64,000 nucleotides of DNA, taken from assembly GCF_004799645.1 (NCBI RefSeq), contig NZ_CP031305.1, positions 2,728,001-2,792,000 on the forward strand, written 5' to 3'. The DNA is from Natronorubrum bangense (GTDB lineage: Archaea > Halobacteriota > Halobacteria > Halobacteriales > Natrialbaceae). Below are positions 9,426 to 17,974 of this stretch, in pieces (positions within the stretch are counted from its first letter, which is position 1; each line of letters begins with the position of its first letter). The position numbers and the translations under genes are program-made. The notes under the pieces are model-generated. The model was not told the DNA's origin, searched no databases, and saw only the letters and a list, made by a program, of their open reading frames with translations.

Positions 9426-10166
9426 CTACTGGTACATTCGCAGCGGCTGGGCCTGCGAACTTTCTTCTTGTCCGATCGCCTGCATCTGCTTGGCGAACGC
9501 CTCTCGTTTTGCTTTGATCTCCTCGGCTTGCTCGAGGAGTTCGTCCGTGTCGATCGAGACGTCGGCGATCGGTGCGACGGCATCTTCTAAGAGCACGCTC
9601 GCGGCTTCGGGGTCGGGGAACTGGGGACTGCACTCGACGACGAGGCCGAAGCTGTCGTGTTCGCGGTGGGCTGCGCGGTTGAGCAACGCCCCCGTCGGCC
9701 CGGTGATGACGCCGTCTTCAGGCGGGGGTGAGATGTCGTGGGTTGCGAGCGTCTCGCCAACGGTGCCGGTCGCGATCCCGCAGAGCTCCGGTTTCGTCTC
9801 GCGCTCCGCGGGGAGGCCACTGAGATAGAGCGGCGTCGCGTCGTGGTCGACGACCCACTGTGTCACGCAGTCGGCGACGTTGTTGACCGCAGCCGAAACG
9901 ATCGGCACGTCGCTCTGGAGTGCCAGCAGGTCGTGGTCGTCGCTGACGTAGAGGCGAACCGGCGGGCGAGCGGTTCGGTCGCCGCTGCGGTAGACGCCGA
10001 TCCGAGGGAGCCCCTCGCAGTCGACGCTCGCGTAGTAACGCATCTCGAGTTGGTCGATGAGGTGGTCGGTCGCGATCTTGCCAACGAGTCCCACGCCGGG
10101 GAAGCCCTCGACGAGCGTCGGCTCCTCGAGGTCCGGTTCCGGCCCCTGAGAGCACAGTCCAGTCAT
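9426..10166 (-). CDS. PAC2 family (proteasome assembly chaperone-like) protein
   Basis: 246 residues. The start LVEGFPGVGLVGKIATDHLI is the PAC2/DUF75 signature; GLPRIGVYRSG, LYLSGLPAERE and ITGPTGALLNRA follow in family order, and a C-terminal coiled coil (EQAEEIKAKREAFAKQ) closes it. Archaeal PAC2 proteins are thought to be ATP-independent proteasome assembly factors by analogy with eukaryotic PAC2. ATG 10166 is preferred over 10181 because it directly abuts the conserved region. It is divergent from the RNA methyltransferase gene. Confidence 0.88.
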   Translation of the reverse strand: MTGLCSQGPEPDLEEPTLVEGFPGVGLVGKIATDHLIDQLEMRYYASVDCEGLPRIGVYRSGDRTARPPVRLYVSDDHDLLALQSDVPIVSAAVNNVADCVTQWVVDHDATPLYLSGLPAERETKPELCGIATGTVGETLATHDISPPPEDGVITGPTGALLNRAAHREHDSFGLVVECSPQFPDPEAASVLLEDAVAPIADVSIDTDELLEQAEEIKAKREAFAKQMQAIGQEESSQAQPLRMYQ

Positions 10167-10304
10167 ATCTAGATTTAGCACGCAGTTTGCATAAAGACGA
10201 TGGCGAGCAGCTCGGATAACGGCGACAACCGCAAGCGGGATGTGCAGGACGACTCCGACGTACCTTCGAAACCCACAAACGCCGGGCGCTCGAATTTCGG
10301 TTCA

Positions 10305-11216
10305 ATGGAGCCATTCGAGCGGTATCGACCGATTATCGACGATTTCGAGGCGTTTCTCGCCGCGTGCGAACGGCCACTCGGCAACGCTGCCCGCATCAAT
10401 ACGATCAAGGGGTCCGTCGAGCGAACGCTCGAGGCCTTAGATGAGGAGGGCGTCGCCTACGAACAGGCCGACTGGGACCCGCGCGTGGTGCGTCTCGAGA
10501 CGGACTCGCCGGGCTCGACGTGGACGTCGTTTCACGGCTTGACCCACGGCCAGGAGGAAGTGTCGGCGGTGCCGCCGGTCGTCCTCGACCCGCAACCGGG
10601 AGAGCGCGTCTGGGATAGCTGTGCCGCACCGGGCGGGAAGGCGACCCAGCTCGCCGCGCTGATGGACGACCGCGGAACTGTGGTCGCAAACGACAACAAC
10701 CTCGGCCGAATCTCGGCGCTGCGGTTTAACGCCGAGCGACTCGGCGCGACGAGTCTCGCCGTAACCAACGCCGACGCCCGAACCTACTCGCTCAAGCGCT
10801 TTCCGTTCGACGAGTTCGATCGGGCGCTCGTCGACGCCCCCTGCTCGTGTGAGGGAACAATTCGGAAGAACCCCGACGCGCTCGACAACTGGAACGAAGG
10901 CCACATTCGTTCGGTCTCGGGCATCCAGAAAGGCATTCTCCGGCGGGCCGTCCAGGCCACACGCGAGGGTGGCACCGTCGTCTACTCGACGTGTACGTTC
11001 GCCCCCGAGGAGAACGAGGCCGTCGTCCAGCACGCCCTCGATAACGAGGCCTGTCGCGTCGTCGACTTCGACCTCGGCCTCGAGCACTCGCCGGGACTGT
11101 CCGAGTGGGACGACGAGACGTTCGACGACTCACTCGAGCGCGCCGCCAGAATCTACCCACACCAGAACGACACCGGCGGCTTTTTCGTCGCGAAGCTGGA
11201 GGTGACCGCCGAATGA
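10305..11216 (+). CDS. RsmB/NOP (NSUN) family RNA cytosine-C5 methyltransferase
   Basis: 303 residues. The Rossmann SAM site is WDSCAAPGGKATQLAAL; the two catalytic cysteine motifs are DAPCSCEGT (motif IV, proline-cysteine) and YSTCTFAPEENE (motif VI). An N-terminal segment with RINTIKGSV is the usual RNA-recognition part. The product should make m5C in tRNA or rRNA. The frame is open from 10200, but MEPFERYRPIIDDFEAF is the family start. Its TGA overlaps the ATG of the next gene (ATGA), and that gene appears to supply the PUA-like domain that many NSUN proteins carry fused. Confidence 0.9.
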   Translation: MEPFERYRPIIDDFEAFLAACERPLGNAARINTIKGSVERTLEALDEEGVAYEQADWDPRVVRLETDSPGSTWTSFHGLTHGQEEVSAVPPVVLDPQPGERVWDSCAAPGGKATQLAALMDDRGTVVANDNNLGRISALRFNAERLGATSLAVTNADARTYSLKRFPFDEFDRALVDAPCSCEGTIRKNPDALDNWNEGHIRSVSGIQKGILRRAVQATREGGTVVYSTCTFAPEENEAVVQHALDNEACRVVDFDLGLEHSPGLSEWDDETFDDSLERAARIYPHQNDTGGFFVAKLEVTAE

Positions 11217-11719
11217 GCGACAACGACGGGCAGCGCTTCGATCGACTCCCCGAAACGGACGCGGAGCGAACCGTCGAGGGCCGAGCCAGCCGTAAGGAAG
11301 TGATTGACTACTTCGAGGACCGCTTTGGCATCCCGCCGGAAGCGTTCGCCGACTACACGTTCTGGGAGAAAGGAGCCGGGAAGATCTGGATCTACGCGGG
11401 TGAAGCACCGACGCCGATCGAGATCGAAGCGATCGGGATGACCTGCCTCCGGACGCGACAAGAACACTGGAAGCCAACGACGGACTTCGTCCAGCGCTTC
11501 GGCCAGCACGCCACCGACTGCGTGATCGAACTCGAGCGCGAGCAGGCGCGAGCGTTCGCGGCTGGCGAGGATCAGGACCTCGAGTGGTGGGACGGCGACT
11601 GGGGATACCTCATCGCCGCCCACGACGTGGCAGGCGACCTCGAGCCGCTCGGGATCGGCCTCTACGTCCACGGCGAACTGCGCTCGATGGTGCCGAAAGG
11701 CCGCCAGCGAGACATCTGA
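11213..11719 (+). CDS. PUA-like protein coupled to the NSUN methyltransferase
   Basis: 168 residues (haloarchaeal DUF7122-type by memory). It starts at ATG 11213, overlapping the methyltransferase stop by four bases, so the two are translationally coupled. The C-terminus contains GYLIAAHDV, PLGIGLYVHGELRSMVPKGR, which resembles the PUA beta-barrel that follows the methyltransferase domain in fused NSUN/RsmF proteins. The N-terminal half (DYFEDRFGIPPEAFADYTFWEKGAGKIW) looks like the pre-PUA module. I infer a substrate-binding subunit of the upstream enzyme, split into a second gene. Confidence 0.7.
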   Translation: MSDNDGQRFDRLPETDAERTVEGRASRKEVIDYFEDRFGIPPEAFADYTFWEKGAGKIWIYAGEAPTPIEIEAIGMTCLRTRQEHWKPTTDFVQRFGQHATDCVIELEREQARAFAAGEDQDLEWWDGDWGYLIAAHDVAGDLEPLGIGLYVHGELRSMVPKGRQRDI

Positions 11720-11790
11720 ACGGCCGCCACTCGAATATCGGCAGTATCGTTTTTCTTGCTGTTCGTGGCGACGCAAGAACAGCCGGGAGA

Positions 11791-13311
11791 CTATCGCTCA
11801 CGGATCGTCCCGCCAGCCAACCCCTCCCACTCGACTCGGTACCCCAGTTCGGCGAGGGTCGCACTCGAGTCCCCGATGCTGACGTCCTCGAAGACGGCCT
11901 CAGCCTCCGAAAGCGTCATCCCGGCCTCGATCTCGTCGGCGAGTGCCTCGAGCACGGCTGGCCGAACGAGCGTCCGTCCGACCTGCTCGTGGTCGGGAAA
12001 CGAGATGTCCGCGAGGGCGTCCTCGCTGACGCCGTGGCGGTTGGCCAGCGACTCGAATGAGGTGACGTCGTCGTCCGGTCGCAGCTCCGCAGGAAGCGTG
12101 GCCGCGCTCTCGGCGACGAGCTGGCGTTCGTACTCACGGAGCACGTCGGCGACGGCTTTCAGCCGAACCGTCCCCGAGTAGGGGATCGCTCGGAAGTCAC
12201 GGGCGGCGATCTCCTCGCCGACGCCGAGTGACTCGTCGACGGCGACGATCAGTTCGACGTCCTCCAGCTCGGCCAGTTGGGCGAGTTTCTTCTCGACGTA
12301 CTCGGGTGTCCAAAAGCCCATGATCTCGAAGTAGACGCGGAAGTCGCTGTGTTGGTAGTCGAACGCGAAATCGGGGATCATCACTCGCGTGCCCGTCGCG
12401 AGCGGCTCCGGTTCGCGCACGAGCTCCCACTCGAGGTCCAGATTCGAAAAGCGGGCGGCGAAGTCAGCCTCGACGCCGCTGTCGAACGAGACGCCCGCGA
12501 CAGGGTCAGCGTCGGGAGCGCGGACAGGGTCGGCGTGGGAAAGCGAGAGCGTGCGTTCGGTCCCGCGGTCATCGACCGTCGCCTCGAGGGACCACTCGTC
12601 GGCGCTCGTCACCGTTCGCAGAAGTCGGGCGAAACGAGTGCCGTACCGACGGCTCGCCCGGAAGAGGTGGGTGGGGCCGGTGACGATTACCTCGCGTTCG
12701 GCGATCTCCGTGTATTCGTCCTCGAGGCGGCGAATCTCGTACATCAGCCGGAGGCGTTTGATCGCCGAGATCAACGCCTTCGGATCGCTCGATCGAACCC
12801 GCAGTTCGGTCGCGTCGAACAGCGCCGTCTGAGAAAGCGAGAGGTTGTACTGGGCGACGAGTCCGTCGGGGCCCCACGGCGAATCGAACGCGGTGAGCAC
12901 CTGTCGCTCCTCGAGGTCGGCGTACAGCGCTCGCTCGAGGGCGTCCGCAGAGCACGACAACGACTCGCCGGCCCGGATGAGCGCCATCGTCCGGTCGTCC
13001 TCGCTGACGACGCCGACCGCTTCGGCGGCCTCGAAGGCAGCTCGGCGGGCGCGTTCGGGATCGATTGCGGCGTCCGTCTCGAACGTCGCCTCGCGCTCGA
13101 GCAGCGCCGCGAACCCGCGGACGAGCTTGAAATCCGACGCGTCGGCCTCGAGGTCGGCGAGTGCGTCCTCGAGGTCGGCTCGTGGGGTGCCGACGTGACC
13201 CTGATACGTACCGATCACGCGGGCCGCCAGTGGCCGGTGTTCCCGACCGGCGAACTGGGGATGGTAGCCGCCCCCGGCCCTCGAGACACGAAGCAGGTCT
13301 TTCGTCAGCAT
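11791..13311 (-). CDS. bax1: Bax1-type nuclease (DUF790), partner of archaeal XPB
   Basis: 506 residues. Begins MLTKDLLRVSR, the family start, with long helical N-terminal half; the C-terminal half holds the PD-(D/E)XK-like nuclease region VMIPDFAFDY ... VYFEIMGFWTPEYVEKKLAQL, where PDF, E and K can supply the active site. Bax1 (binds archaeal XPB) is a structure-specific nuclease that works with the XPB helicase in repair. In many archaea the two genes are adjacent; here XPB is about 4.7 kb upstream on the same strand. The open frame to 13479 is dismissed as a non-conserved extension. Confidence 0.85.
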   Translation of the reverse strand: MLTKDLLRVSRAGGGYHPQFAGREHRPLAARVIGTYQGHVGTPRADLEDALADLEADASDFKLVRGFAALLEREATFETDAAIDPERARRAAFEAAEAVGVVSEDDRTMALIRAGESLSCSADALERALYADLEERQVLTAFDSPWGPDGLVAQYNLSLSQTALFDATELRVRSSDPKALISAIKRLRLMYEIRRLEDEYTEIAEREVIVTGPTHLFRASRRYGTRFARLLRTVTSADEWSLEATVDDRGTERTLSLSHADPVRAPDADPVAGVSFDSGVEADFAARFSNLDLEWELVREPEPLATGTRVMIPDFAFDYQHSDFRVYFEIMGFWTPEYVEKKLAQLAELEDVELIVAVDESLGVGEEIAARDFRAIPYSGTVRLKAVADVLREYERQLVAESAATLPAELRPDDDVTSFESLANRHGVSEDALADISFPDHEQVGRTLVRPAVLEALADEIEAGMTLSEAEAVFEDVSIGDSSATLAELGYRVEWEGLAGGTIRER

Positions 13312-13424
13312 GCCGGGCAGTCGGCGCGGGAGGGGCAAAAAGACCCCGTTGCTGTGCCAGCGCGAGTGGGTCCCGAAACTCGTTCGGCCGACGAGATTAC
13401 GGCAACCGATGGTGACCGTTCCAT

Positions 13425-14024
13425 ATGGACGAGACGGAGCTCCGGATTGCGTATGAATCTCATGACGGGGTCCAGACACTGATCGATCAGCTGCAGTACT
13501 CGCTCGAGGCGATCAGCTTGAGTTTCGATCGCTGGGGCGAGCAGTACGTCAAGGGGCCGGGAATGTATATCGCCGTCGTGACGGGACCATCGATCGCGGC
13601 GTTTGCCGATCCGATGGGTCGAAACCAGTGGCCGACGGATCGCTGTCGAAGCGTCGAACACGACTGCGAGACGTTCGTCGAGGCTGCACAGGACGTCGCA
13701 CTGACACGGGACGGAGCGGTGGTGTTCGGTGTCGATGGCGTCGTCGAAACACAGATGGTTCGGTTCACTGGCGGCATGCCAAACGATCTCGATTCGGGCG
13801 AGACCGCAGCGCCGACGTATGAAGATTGGATGGGGTCGCGCCATATGAGCGCGCTCGATATCTCACAGCGTTCGAACGTGGTGGCAACACTGACGTTGAG
13901 CGAGGAAACCGGGCGTGTCACACGCTTCGAAGCGGGCTCGTTCGAGACAGCCACGCGAACGGAACTCGGTGGCGAGTGGAACCCACAGGCGGTCGCTGAA
14001 CAGTACGAATCGACTCGAGAGTGA
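13425..14024 (+). CDS. dacZ: diadenylate cyclase (c-di-AMP synthase)
   Basis: 199 residues. DisA_N-type motifs are present: LTRDGAVVFG (Asp-Gly-Ala), and GSRHMSALDISQRSNVVATLTLSEETGRVTRF, which carries the Arg-His pair and the Ser-Glu-Glu-Thr-Gly strand that bind ATP. A soluble archaeal form without membrane helices fits DacZ, which condenses two ATP into c-di-AMP and is known in Haloferax to affect osmotic balance. The third residue after Arg-His is Met rather than the Arg or Thr of better-known enzymes. It stands alone, convergent with the symporter, from which a small palindromic repeat separates it. Confidence 0.82.
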   Translation: MDETELRIAYESHDGVQTLIDQLQYSLEAISLSFDRWGEQYVKGPGMYIAVVTGPSIAAFADPMGRNQWPTDRCRSVEHDCETFVEAAQDVALTRDGAVVFGVDGVVETQMVRFTGGMPNDLDSGETAAPTYEDWMGSRHMSALDISQRSNVVATLTLSEETGRVTRFEAGSFETATRTELGGEWNPQAVAEQYESTRE

Positions 14025-14027
14025 GTC

Positions 14028-14098
14028 ATACGGTCTGCTGTCCCGATCACGGGCGGTGGGGTCGGTGATCGACAGTCAGTGACTCCAGCAGTCCGTAT
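14028..14098. repeat. palindromic intergenic element, copy 1
   Basis: About 71 bp bounded by imperfect inverted ends ATACGGTCTGCTG (14028-14040) and CAGCAGTCCGTAT (14086-14098), matching at 12 of 13 positions. It fills the gap between the convergent dacZ and symporter stops and even includes the first base of the symporter stop codon. Related elements occur at 24834-24914 and 25687-25766. It may act as a two-way terminator or be a miniature mobile repeat. Confidence 0.65.
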
Positions 14099-15570
14099 TA
14101 GTCGTCAGCCGGATCGACACGCTGTGGGGTCGGTTCGGGAACGTCGGCGACGCCGGCGCCGTCTGCTGCGGTCACGAGTGTGACGCCGACGATGACGATG
14201 AGACAGAGCGGCCAGACGAGGATTGGGAACAGATCGGGGACCAGATAGAGGTTGCCGATCGAGGTAACAAGTCCGGTGATGATGCCGGCGAGAACGGCTT
14301 CACCGGTCGTTCGTTCCCAGAACAGCAAGAACAACAGCGGAAGGCCGAACGTCGCGCCGAGGCCGACGTAGGCGAACTCGATAATCTCGAAGATCGTTCC
14401 GGGTCGGAGGAACGCGAGCGCGATCCCGCCGATGGCCAGCACGCCGATCACGCCACGACCGAGCAGGATGAGTTCGGTGTCGCTCGCTTCGGGGTCGATC
14501 CGTTCCTCGTAGAACCGCGTCAGATCCGACGAGGCCACGAGAAGCATCGAGTCGGACGTCGAGAGAATCGCAGAGATGATCGCAGCCAGCAGGATACCGG
14601 CGATGACCGCCGGGAAGAAGTCGACGATCGCCACCATTGCGACGCTTTCGGGGTCCTCGACGGAGCCGTAGATGATGCGACCAGCCATCCCGATAAGCAG
14701 CGGGACGGTCAGACGCAGCGACTGGAAGGCGACAGCGATAACGGCTGCGCCGCTCAGATGGCGTTCGGAGCGGATCGCCTGCAGGCGCATCAGCGAGTGG
14801 GGTTGGCCGATCGTCCCGAACGCGAAGGTCACCCACGCAAGCGTTGCGATGAGCATCGCCTGTCCGGCGAGGCCAGCGTTGAGATCGAGCAACGCGGCGT
14901 CGTCGACCGCAGCAGCCTCGGAGAGAAACACCGACCAGCCGCCGACCTCCATGATCATGAGTACGGGTAACGTCACCGCCGCGACGAAGATGAGAATCCC
15001 CTGAAAGACGTCCGTCCAGATGGAGGCGTTGAAGCCGCCGAGGGTCGTGTAGAGGCCGACGACGACGCCACCGACGGCGACCGCAGCGAGATAATCGATT
15101 CCGACGCCGGTATCCATCGCCTCGCCGACTGCGATGATCTGGGCGCCGATGTACGCACCCATGAAGACGAGAATCGACAGCGTTGCGACGACCCGAATGT
15201 AGAAACTGAGCCGTTCGTCTTCGACGGCAAGCGAGAGGTGGTCAGCGATCGTGATGCTCCCAAGACTCTCGGACTGGCGGCGAAAGCGCGAGCCGACGTA
15301 GCGGTACATGAAGACAATGATGAAAATCATCGTCACCGAAAACCAGAGCCCGTTGAGTCCCACGGTAAAGCCGACACCGACCCACGCGAAGAACGTCCAG
15401 CCGCTTGCGACTGAGGACACTTCGGAGATGGCAATCGGCCACGTCCCGACGTCTCGGTCCGCAAGCAAGTACTCCGAGAGTCGCTGTGTCTCGGTGGTGA
15501 AATAAAAGTAGAGTCCGATCGCGAGCAAGATCAGCAGGTAGACACCGAACGTCAGTTGCAGCGTCGCCAT
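14098..15570 (-). CDS. sodium:solute symporter (SSS/PutP family)
   Basis: 490 residues, about 13 membrane helices. SSS-family marks: GWTFFAWVGVGFTVG, the GGFNASIWTDVFQGIL segment of helix 5-6, FGTIGQPHSLMR, and IISAILSTSDSMLLVASSDL, the Na2-site region with Ser-Thr. It imports an organic solute with Na+; proline, a carboxylate or another solute is possible. A 46-residue one-helix protein is encoded just upstream with a 2-bp gap, probably its accessory subunit. The gene ends inside a palindromic repeat. Confidence 0.9.
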   Translation of the reverse strand: MATLQLTFGVYLLILLAIGLYFYFTTETQRLSEYLLADRDVGTWPIAISEVSSVASGWTFFAWVGVGFTVGLNGLWFSVTMIFIIVFMYRYVGSRFRRQSESLGSITIADHLSLAVEDERLSFYIRVVATLSILVFMGAYIGAQIIAVGEAMDTGVGIDYLAAVAVGGVVVGLYTTLGGFNASIWTDVFQGILIFVAAVTLPVLMIMEVGGWSVFLSEAAAVDDAALLDLNAGLAGQAMLIATLAWVTFAFGTIGQPHSLMRLQAIRSERHLSGAAVIAVAFQSLRLTVPLLIGMAGRIIYGSVEDPESVAMVAIVDFFPAVIAGILLAAIISAILSTSDSMLLVASSDLTRFYEERIDPEASDTELILLGRGVIGVLAIGGIALAFLRPGTIFEIIEFAYVGLGATFGLPLLFLLFWERTTGEAVLAGIITGLVTSIGNLYLVPDLFPILVWPLCLIVIVGVTLVTAADGAGVADVPEPTPQRVDPADD

Positions 15571-15572
15571 CG

Positions 15573-15713
15573 TTATCGCCTCCCCAAAACGGAGACGTAG
15601 CCGTCGTTTCGTGTTCGATCAAGCCAGTACAGCGCAAGCGTTCCGACTGGAACCAGGAGCATCAGCAGGAGAGCGATCGTGCTCCCAGCTGGCAATCCGG
15701 ATAGCATGCCCAT
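15573..15713 (-). CDS. small one-helix protein upstream of SSS symporter
   Basis: 46 residues, starting MGMLSGLPAG and ending YVSVLGRR, with one strong hydrophobic helix (about residues 11-30) followed by a basic tail. It starts at ATG 15711-15713 and its TAA is only two bases before the symporter ATG, so the two are surely cotranscribed and probably translationally coupled. Position, size and topology match the symporter small accessory proteins known beside some SSS transporters. It is below usual gene-calling length limits and is easily missed. Confidence 0.7.
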   Translation of the reverse strand: MGMLSGLPAGSTIALLLMLLVPVGTLALYWLDRTRNDGYVSVLGRR

Positions 15714-15957
15714 CCATCACAGCCATTTCATTATATACGTACCGACTCGAGAACGCCGCTACGGAGCCCATACCACACGTTGGGAGAGAAACAGGACGGC
15801 GCAGACGGCGGTGTCACGCTCGCTCGAGCGGAAGGCAAACCGCGAGGACAGCACACTCACGCCGTGGAACTAAGTCGCGTTTCGTGGTGTCTGAGACCGT
15901 GCTGACCGATCACGAACGCGATTTCGATCGCCATCACGACCGGGGGTGGGCAGTCAC

Positions 15958-16917
15958 ATGACCGACCTCGGCTACCACGCCTCTCACGAACAGTTCGCAC
16001 CGAGTGCGCTCCTCGAGTACGTTCAACTCGCCGACGAGCACGGGTTCGACCACGCCCTTGCGTCGGATCACTTCCATCCCTGGAGCGAACAGCAGGGCGA
16101 ATCCGGGTTCGTCTGGTCGTGGCTTGGCTCGGCACTCGAGGCGACCGAGCTAACGTTCGGGACGGTCAACGCACCTGGCTATCGCTACCATCCCGCGATC
16201 GTCGCCCAGGGCGCGGCAACGCTGCGCGAACTGTACCCTGAGCGGTTCTGGCTCGCCGTCGGCAGCGGCCAACTGCTGAACGAAGGCATCACGGGCACCG
16301 ACTGGCCGGTCAAGCGCGAACGGAACGCCCGTCTCGAGGAATGCGCCGAGCTCATGCGGCGACTGTTCGAGGGCGAGGAGGTGACCCACCACGGCCGCGT
16401 CGACGTCGAGCAGGCCCAACTCTACTCCCGACCCGAGACCGCACCGCCGCTGATCGGGGCTGCACTCTCCGAGGAGACGGCGGCGTGGCTCGGCGAGTGG
16501 GCCGACGGCATGATTACGATCGCCACTCCCGATCACGAGGCCGACACCGCCCGCGTTGAGGCCTTTCGCGAAACGGCACCCGAGAAACCGGTCTATCTCA
16601 AGGCCCAACACTCCTACGCCGAAAGCGACGCAGACGCACTCGACGGCGCCCACGAGCAGTGGGGAGCGAACTGCATCCCGGGTCCCGTGACCCAGGAGCT
16701 TCGGACGCCCGAACAGTACGACGAACTCGCCGACCAGATCACCGCTGGAGAGGTCGAGGAGAACGTTCGCGTCTCCGCCGACCTCGACGACCACGTCGAC
16801 TGGCTCGAGGCCGACGTCGGTCTCGACGTGGACAGGGTGTTCGTCCACAACGTGAACACGAATCAGACGGCGTTCATCGAGGCGTTCGGCGACGACGTGT
16901 TGCCGTCGTTCCGGTAG
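15958..16917 (+). CDS. F420-dependent LLM-class oxidoreductase
   Basis: 319 residues of the luciferase-like TIM-barrel fold: LGYHASHEQFAPS at the start, HALASDHFHPW, the cis-peptide-containing WLGSALEAT/LTFGTVNAPGYRYHPAIVAQ strand, and LAVGSGQLLNEGITG. Members with this spacing are usually F420-dependent, resembling glucose-6-phosphate or secondary alcohol dehydrogenase relatives (TIGR03885-like), but substrate is not readable. ATG 15958 is used; the open frame begins 12 bases earlier. It is a single gene with no evident operon partner. Confidence 0.88.
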   Translation: MTDLGYHASHEQFAPSALLEYVQLADEHGFDHALASDHFHPWSEQQGESGFVWSWLGSALEATELTFGTVNAPGYRYHPAIVAQGAATLRELYPERFWLAVGSGQLLNEGITGTDWPVKRERNARLEECAELMRRLFEGEEVTHHGRVDVEQAQLYSRPETAPPLIGAALSEETAAWLGEWADGMITIATPDHEADTARVEAFRETAPEKPVYLKAQHSYAESDADALDGAHEQWGANCIPGPVTQELRTPEQYDELADQITAGEVEENVRVSADLDDHVDWLEADVGLDVDRVFVHNVNTNQTAFIEAFGDDVLPSFR

Positions 16918-17132
16918 CGACGCAGTCTCTGATAGCGCGCTCGGGATGACGAGAACCGACCGACGAGATCCTGATGAATGACGTTCGTCGCCTCGTGGCG
17001 CGAATTGACCATCCGTTCGCGCCTCTACAGACGGATTCGTGTTACAACCGACACTCCGTCTGGGGCCATCAAGGGGGAACGGAGTTCTGTAAGAACGACG
17101 TTCTTATCTTCCGTTACCTACTCATAGCTTGC

Positions 17133-17756
17133 ATGAATTCTCGACGTGGTTACACAGATCGTCCTCGACGGCGGCAATTTCTTCAGCTAGCTGCCGTTGG
17201 AACAATCGGTGGGTTTGCTGGCTGTCTGGACGGCTCCGACGACGAGCCGACTGATGACGAACCGACTGATGACGAACCGACTGATGACGAGCCAACGAGC
17301 GAGCCGGAACTCCGAGACGTCCTCAACTGGGAATCATCCTACGTGATGGAACTCACCGTGCCGCTGGGGAGCGGGACGATAACCGTATACGACGGTGACA
17401 CGTACACCGCCTGGACAGTCAACGGGGTAGAGATGGAAGCCTACAGAATCGGAACGGATGAGTACATCGTGGTAGACGAAGAGTGTTTCATCCCAACCGG
17501 GAGTTCGGACGAGGATATTTTCGAGCCAGAACGACTCAGAGACGAGTTTGGTTCTGTCACGGCAACAAAAGCGGAGCCCATCGACGATCAGGACGTATAC
17601 CGGTTTGAAGTGGACGACGGATACCTGTACGTCCGTACTGACTCTGGCTACCCGATTCGATTCGAGTCCAAGGACGCCAGTGGAGCCACCGACTTTCACT
17701 CGTGGGGAGAGCCGGATCCGATCTCGCCACCGGACATGGAATGTGTCGAACAGTAA
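17133..17756 (+). CDS. Tat-exported lipoprotein with DDEPT repeats
   Basis: 207 residues. The N-terminus has a basic Arg-Arg-Arg Tat motif (RPRRRQFLQLAAVG), a short hydrophobic region and the lipobox GFAGC, so the mature protein should be lipid-anchored on the cell surface. Directly after the Cys come four Asp/Glu-Pro-Thr units (DDEPT repeated, about residues 35-52), a linker coded by an exact 15-bp tandem repeat. The rest is a beta-rich domain of unknown family with a single Cys (EECFIP). ATG 17133 is chosen because the upstream frame (from 16974) lacks a signal. Confidence 0.8.
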   Translation: MNSRRGYTDRPRRRQFLQLAAVGTIGGFAGCLDGSDDEPTDDEPTDDEPTDDEPTSEPELRDVLNWESSYVMELTVPLGSGTITVYDGDTYTAWTVNGVEMEAYRIGTDEYIVVDEECFIPTGSSDEDIFEPERLRDEFGSVTATKAEPIDDQDVYRFEVDDGYLYVRTDSGYPIRFESKDASGATDFHSWGEPDPISPPDMECVEQ

Positions 17757-17974
17757 CAAGCGTCGCCTTCCGATCTTCCGTGGAATTTGCAGGCACGCCG
17801 ATCGAGTGATTCGGCGCAGTTCAATGGCAGTACCGAACTCCGTTCGCTGCATTCGTTCTCTCATGCAGTTCGTGACCGGGCGCTCGAGAACTGCGTGACG
17901 TCCGCGCCGAACGTCGTCGTGACCAGCGCAGGCCGAGACAGCCCGGATTCGAGCGAACCACCGAACGTCGCAGC
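17757..17974. other. short intergenic gap, nothing supported
   Basis: About 218 bp between the lipoprotein stop and the helicase stop (the two genes converge). The frames here are Arg/Ser-rich shadows. No RNA or repeat was recognised. Confidence 0.4.

Noticed and set aside
16150..16848. Large minus-strand frame inside the F420 oxidoreductase
   Set aside because: It is an antisense shadow of a well-recognised gene; GC-rich DNA gives such long shadows.
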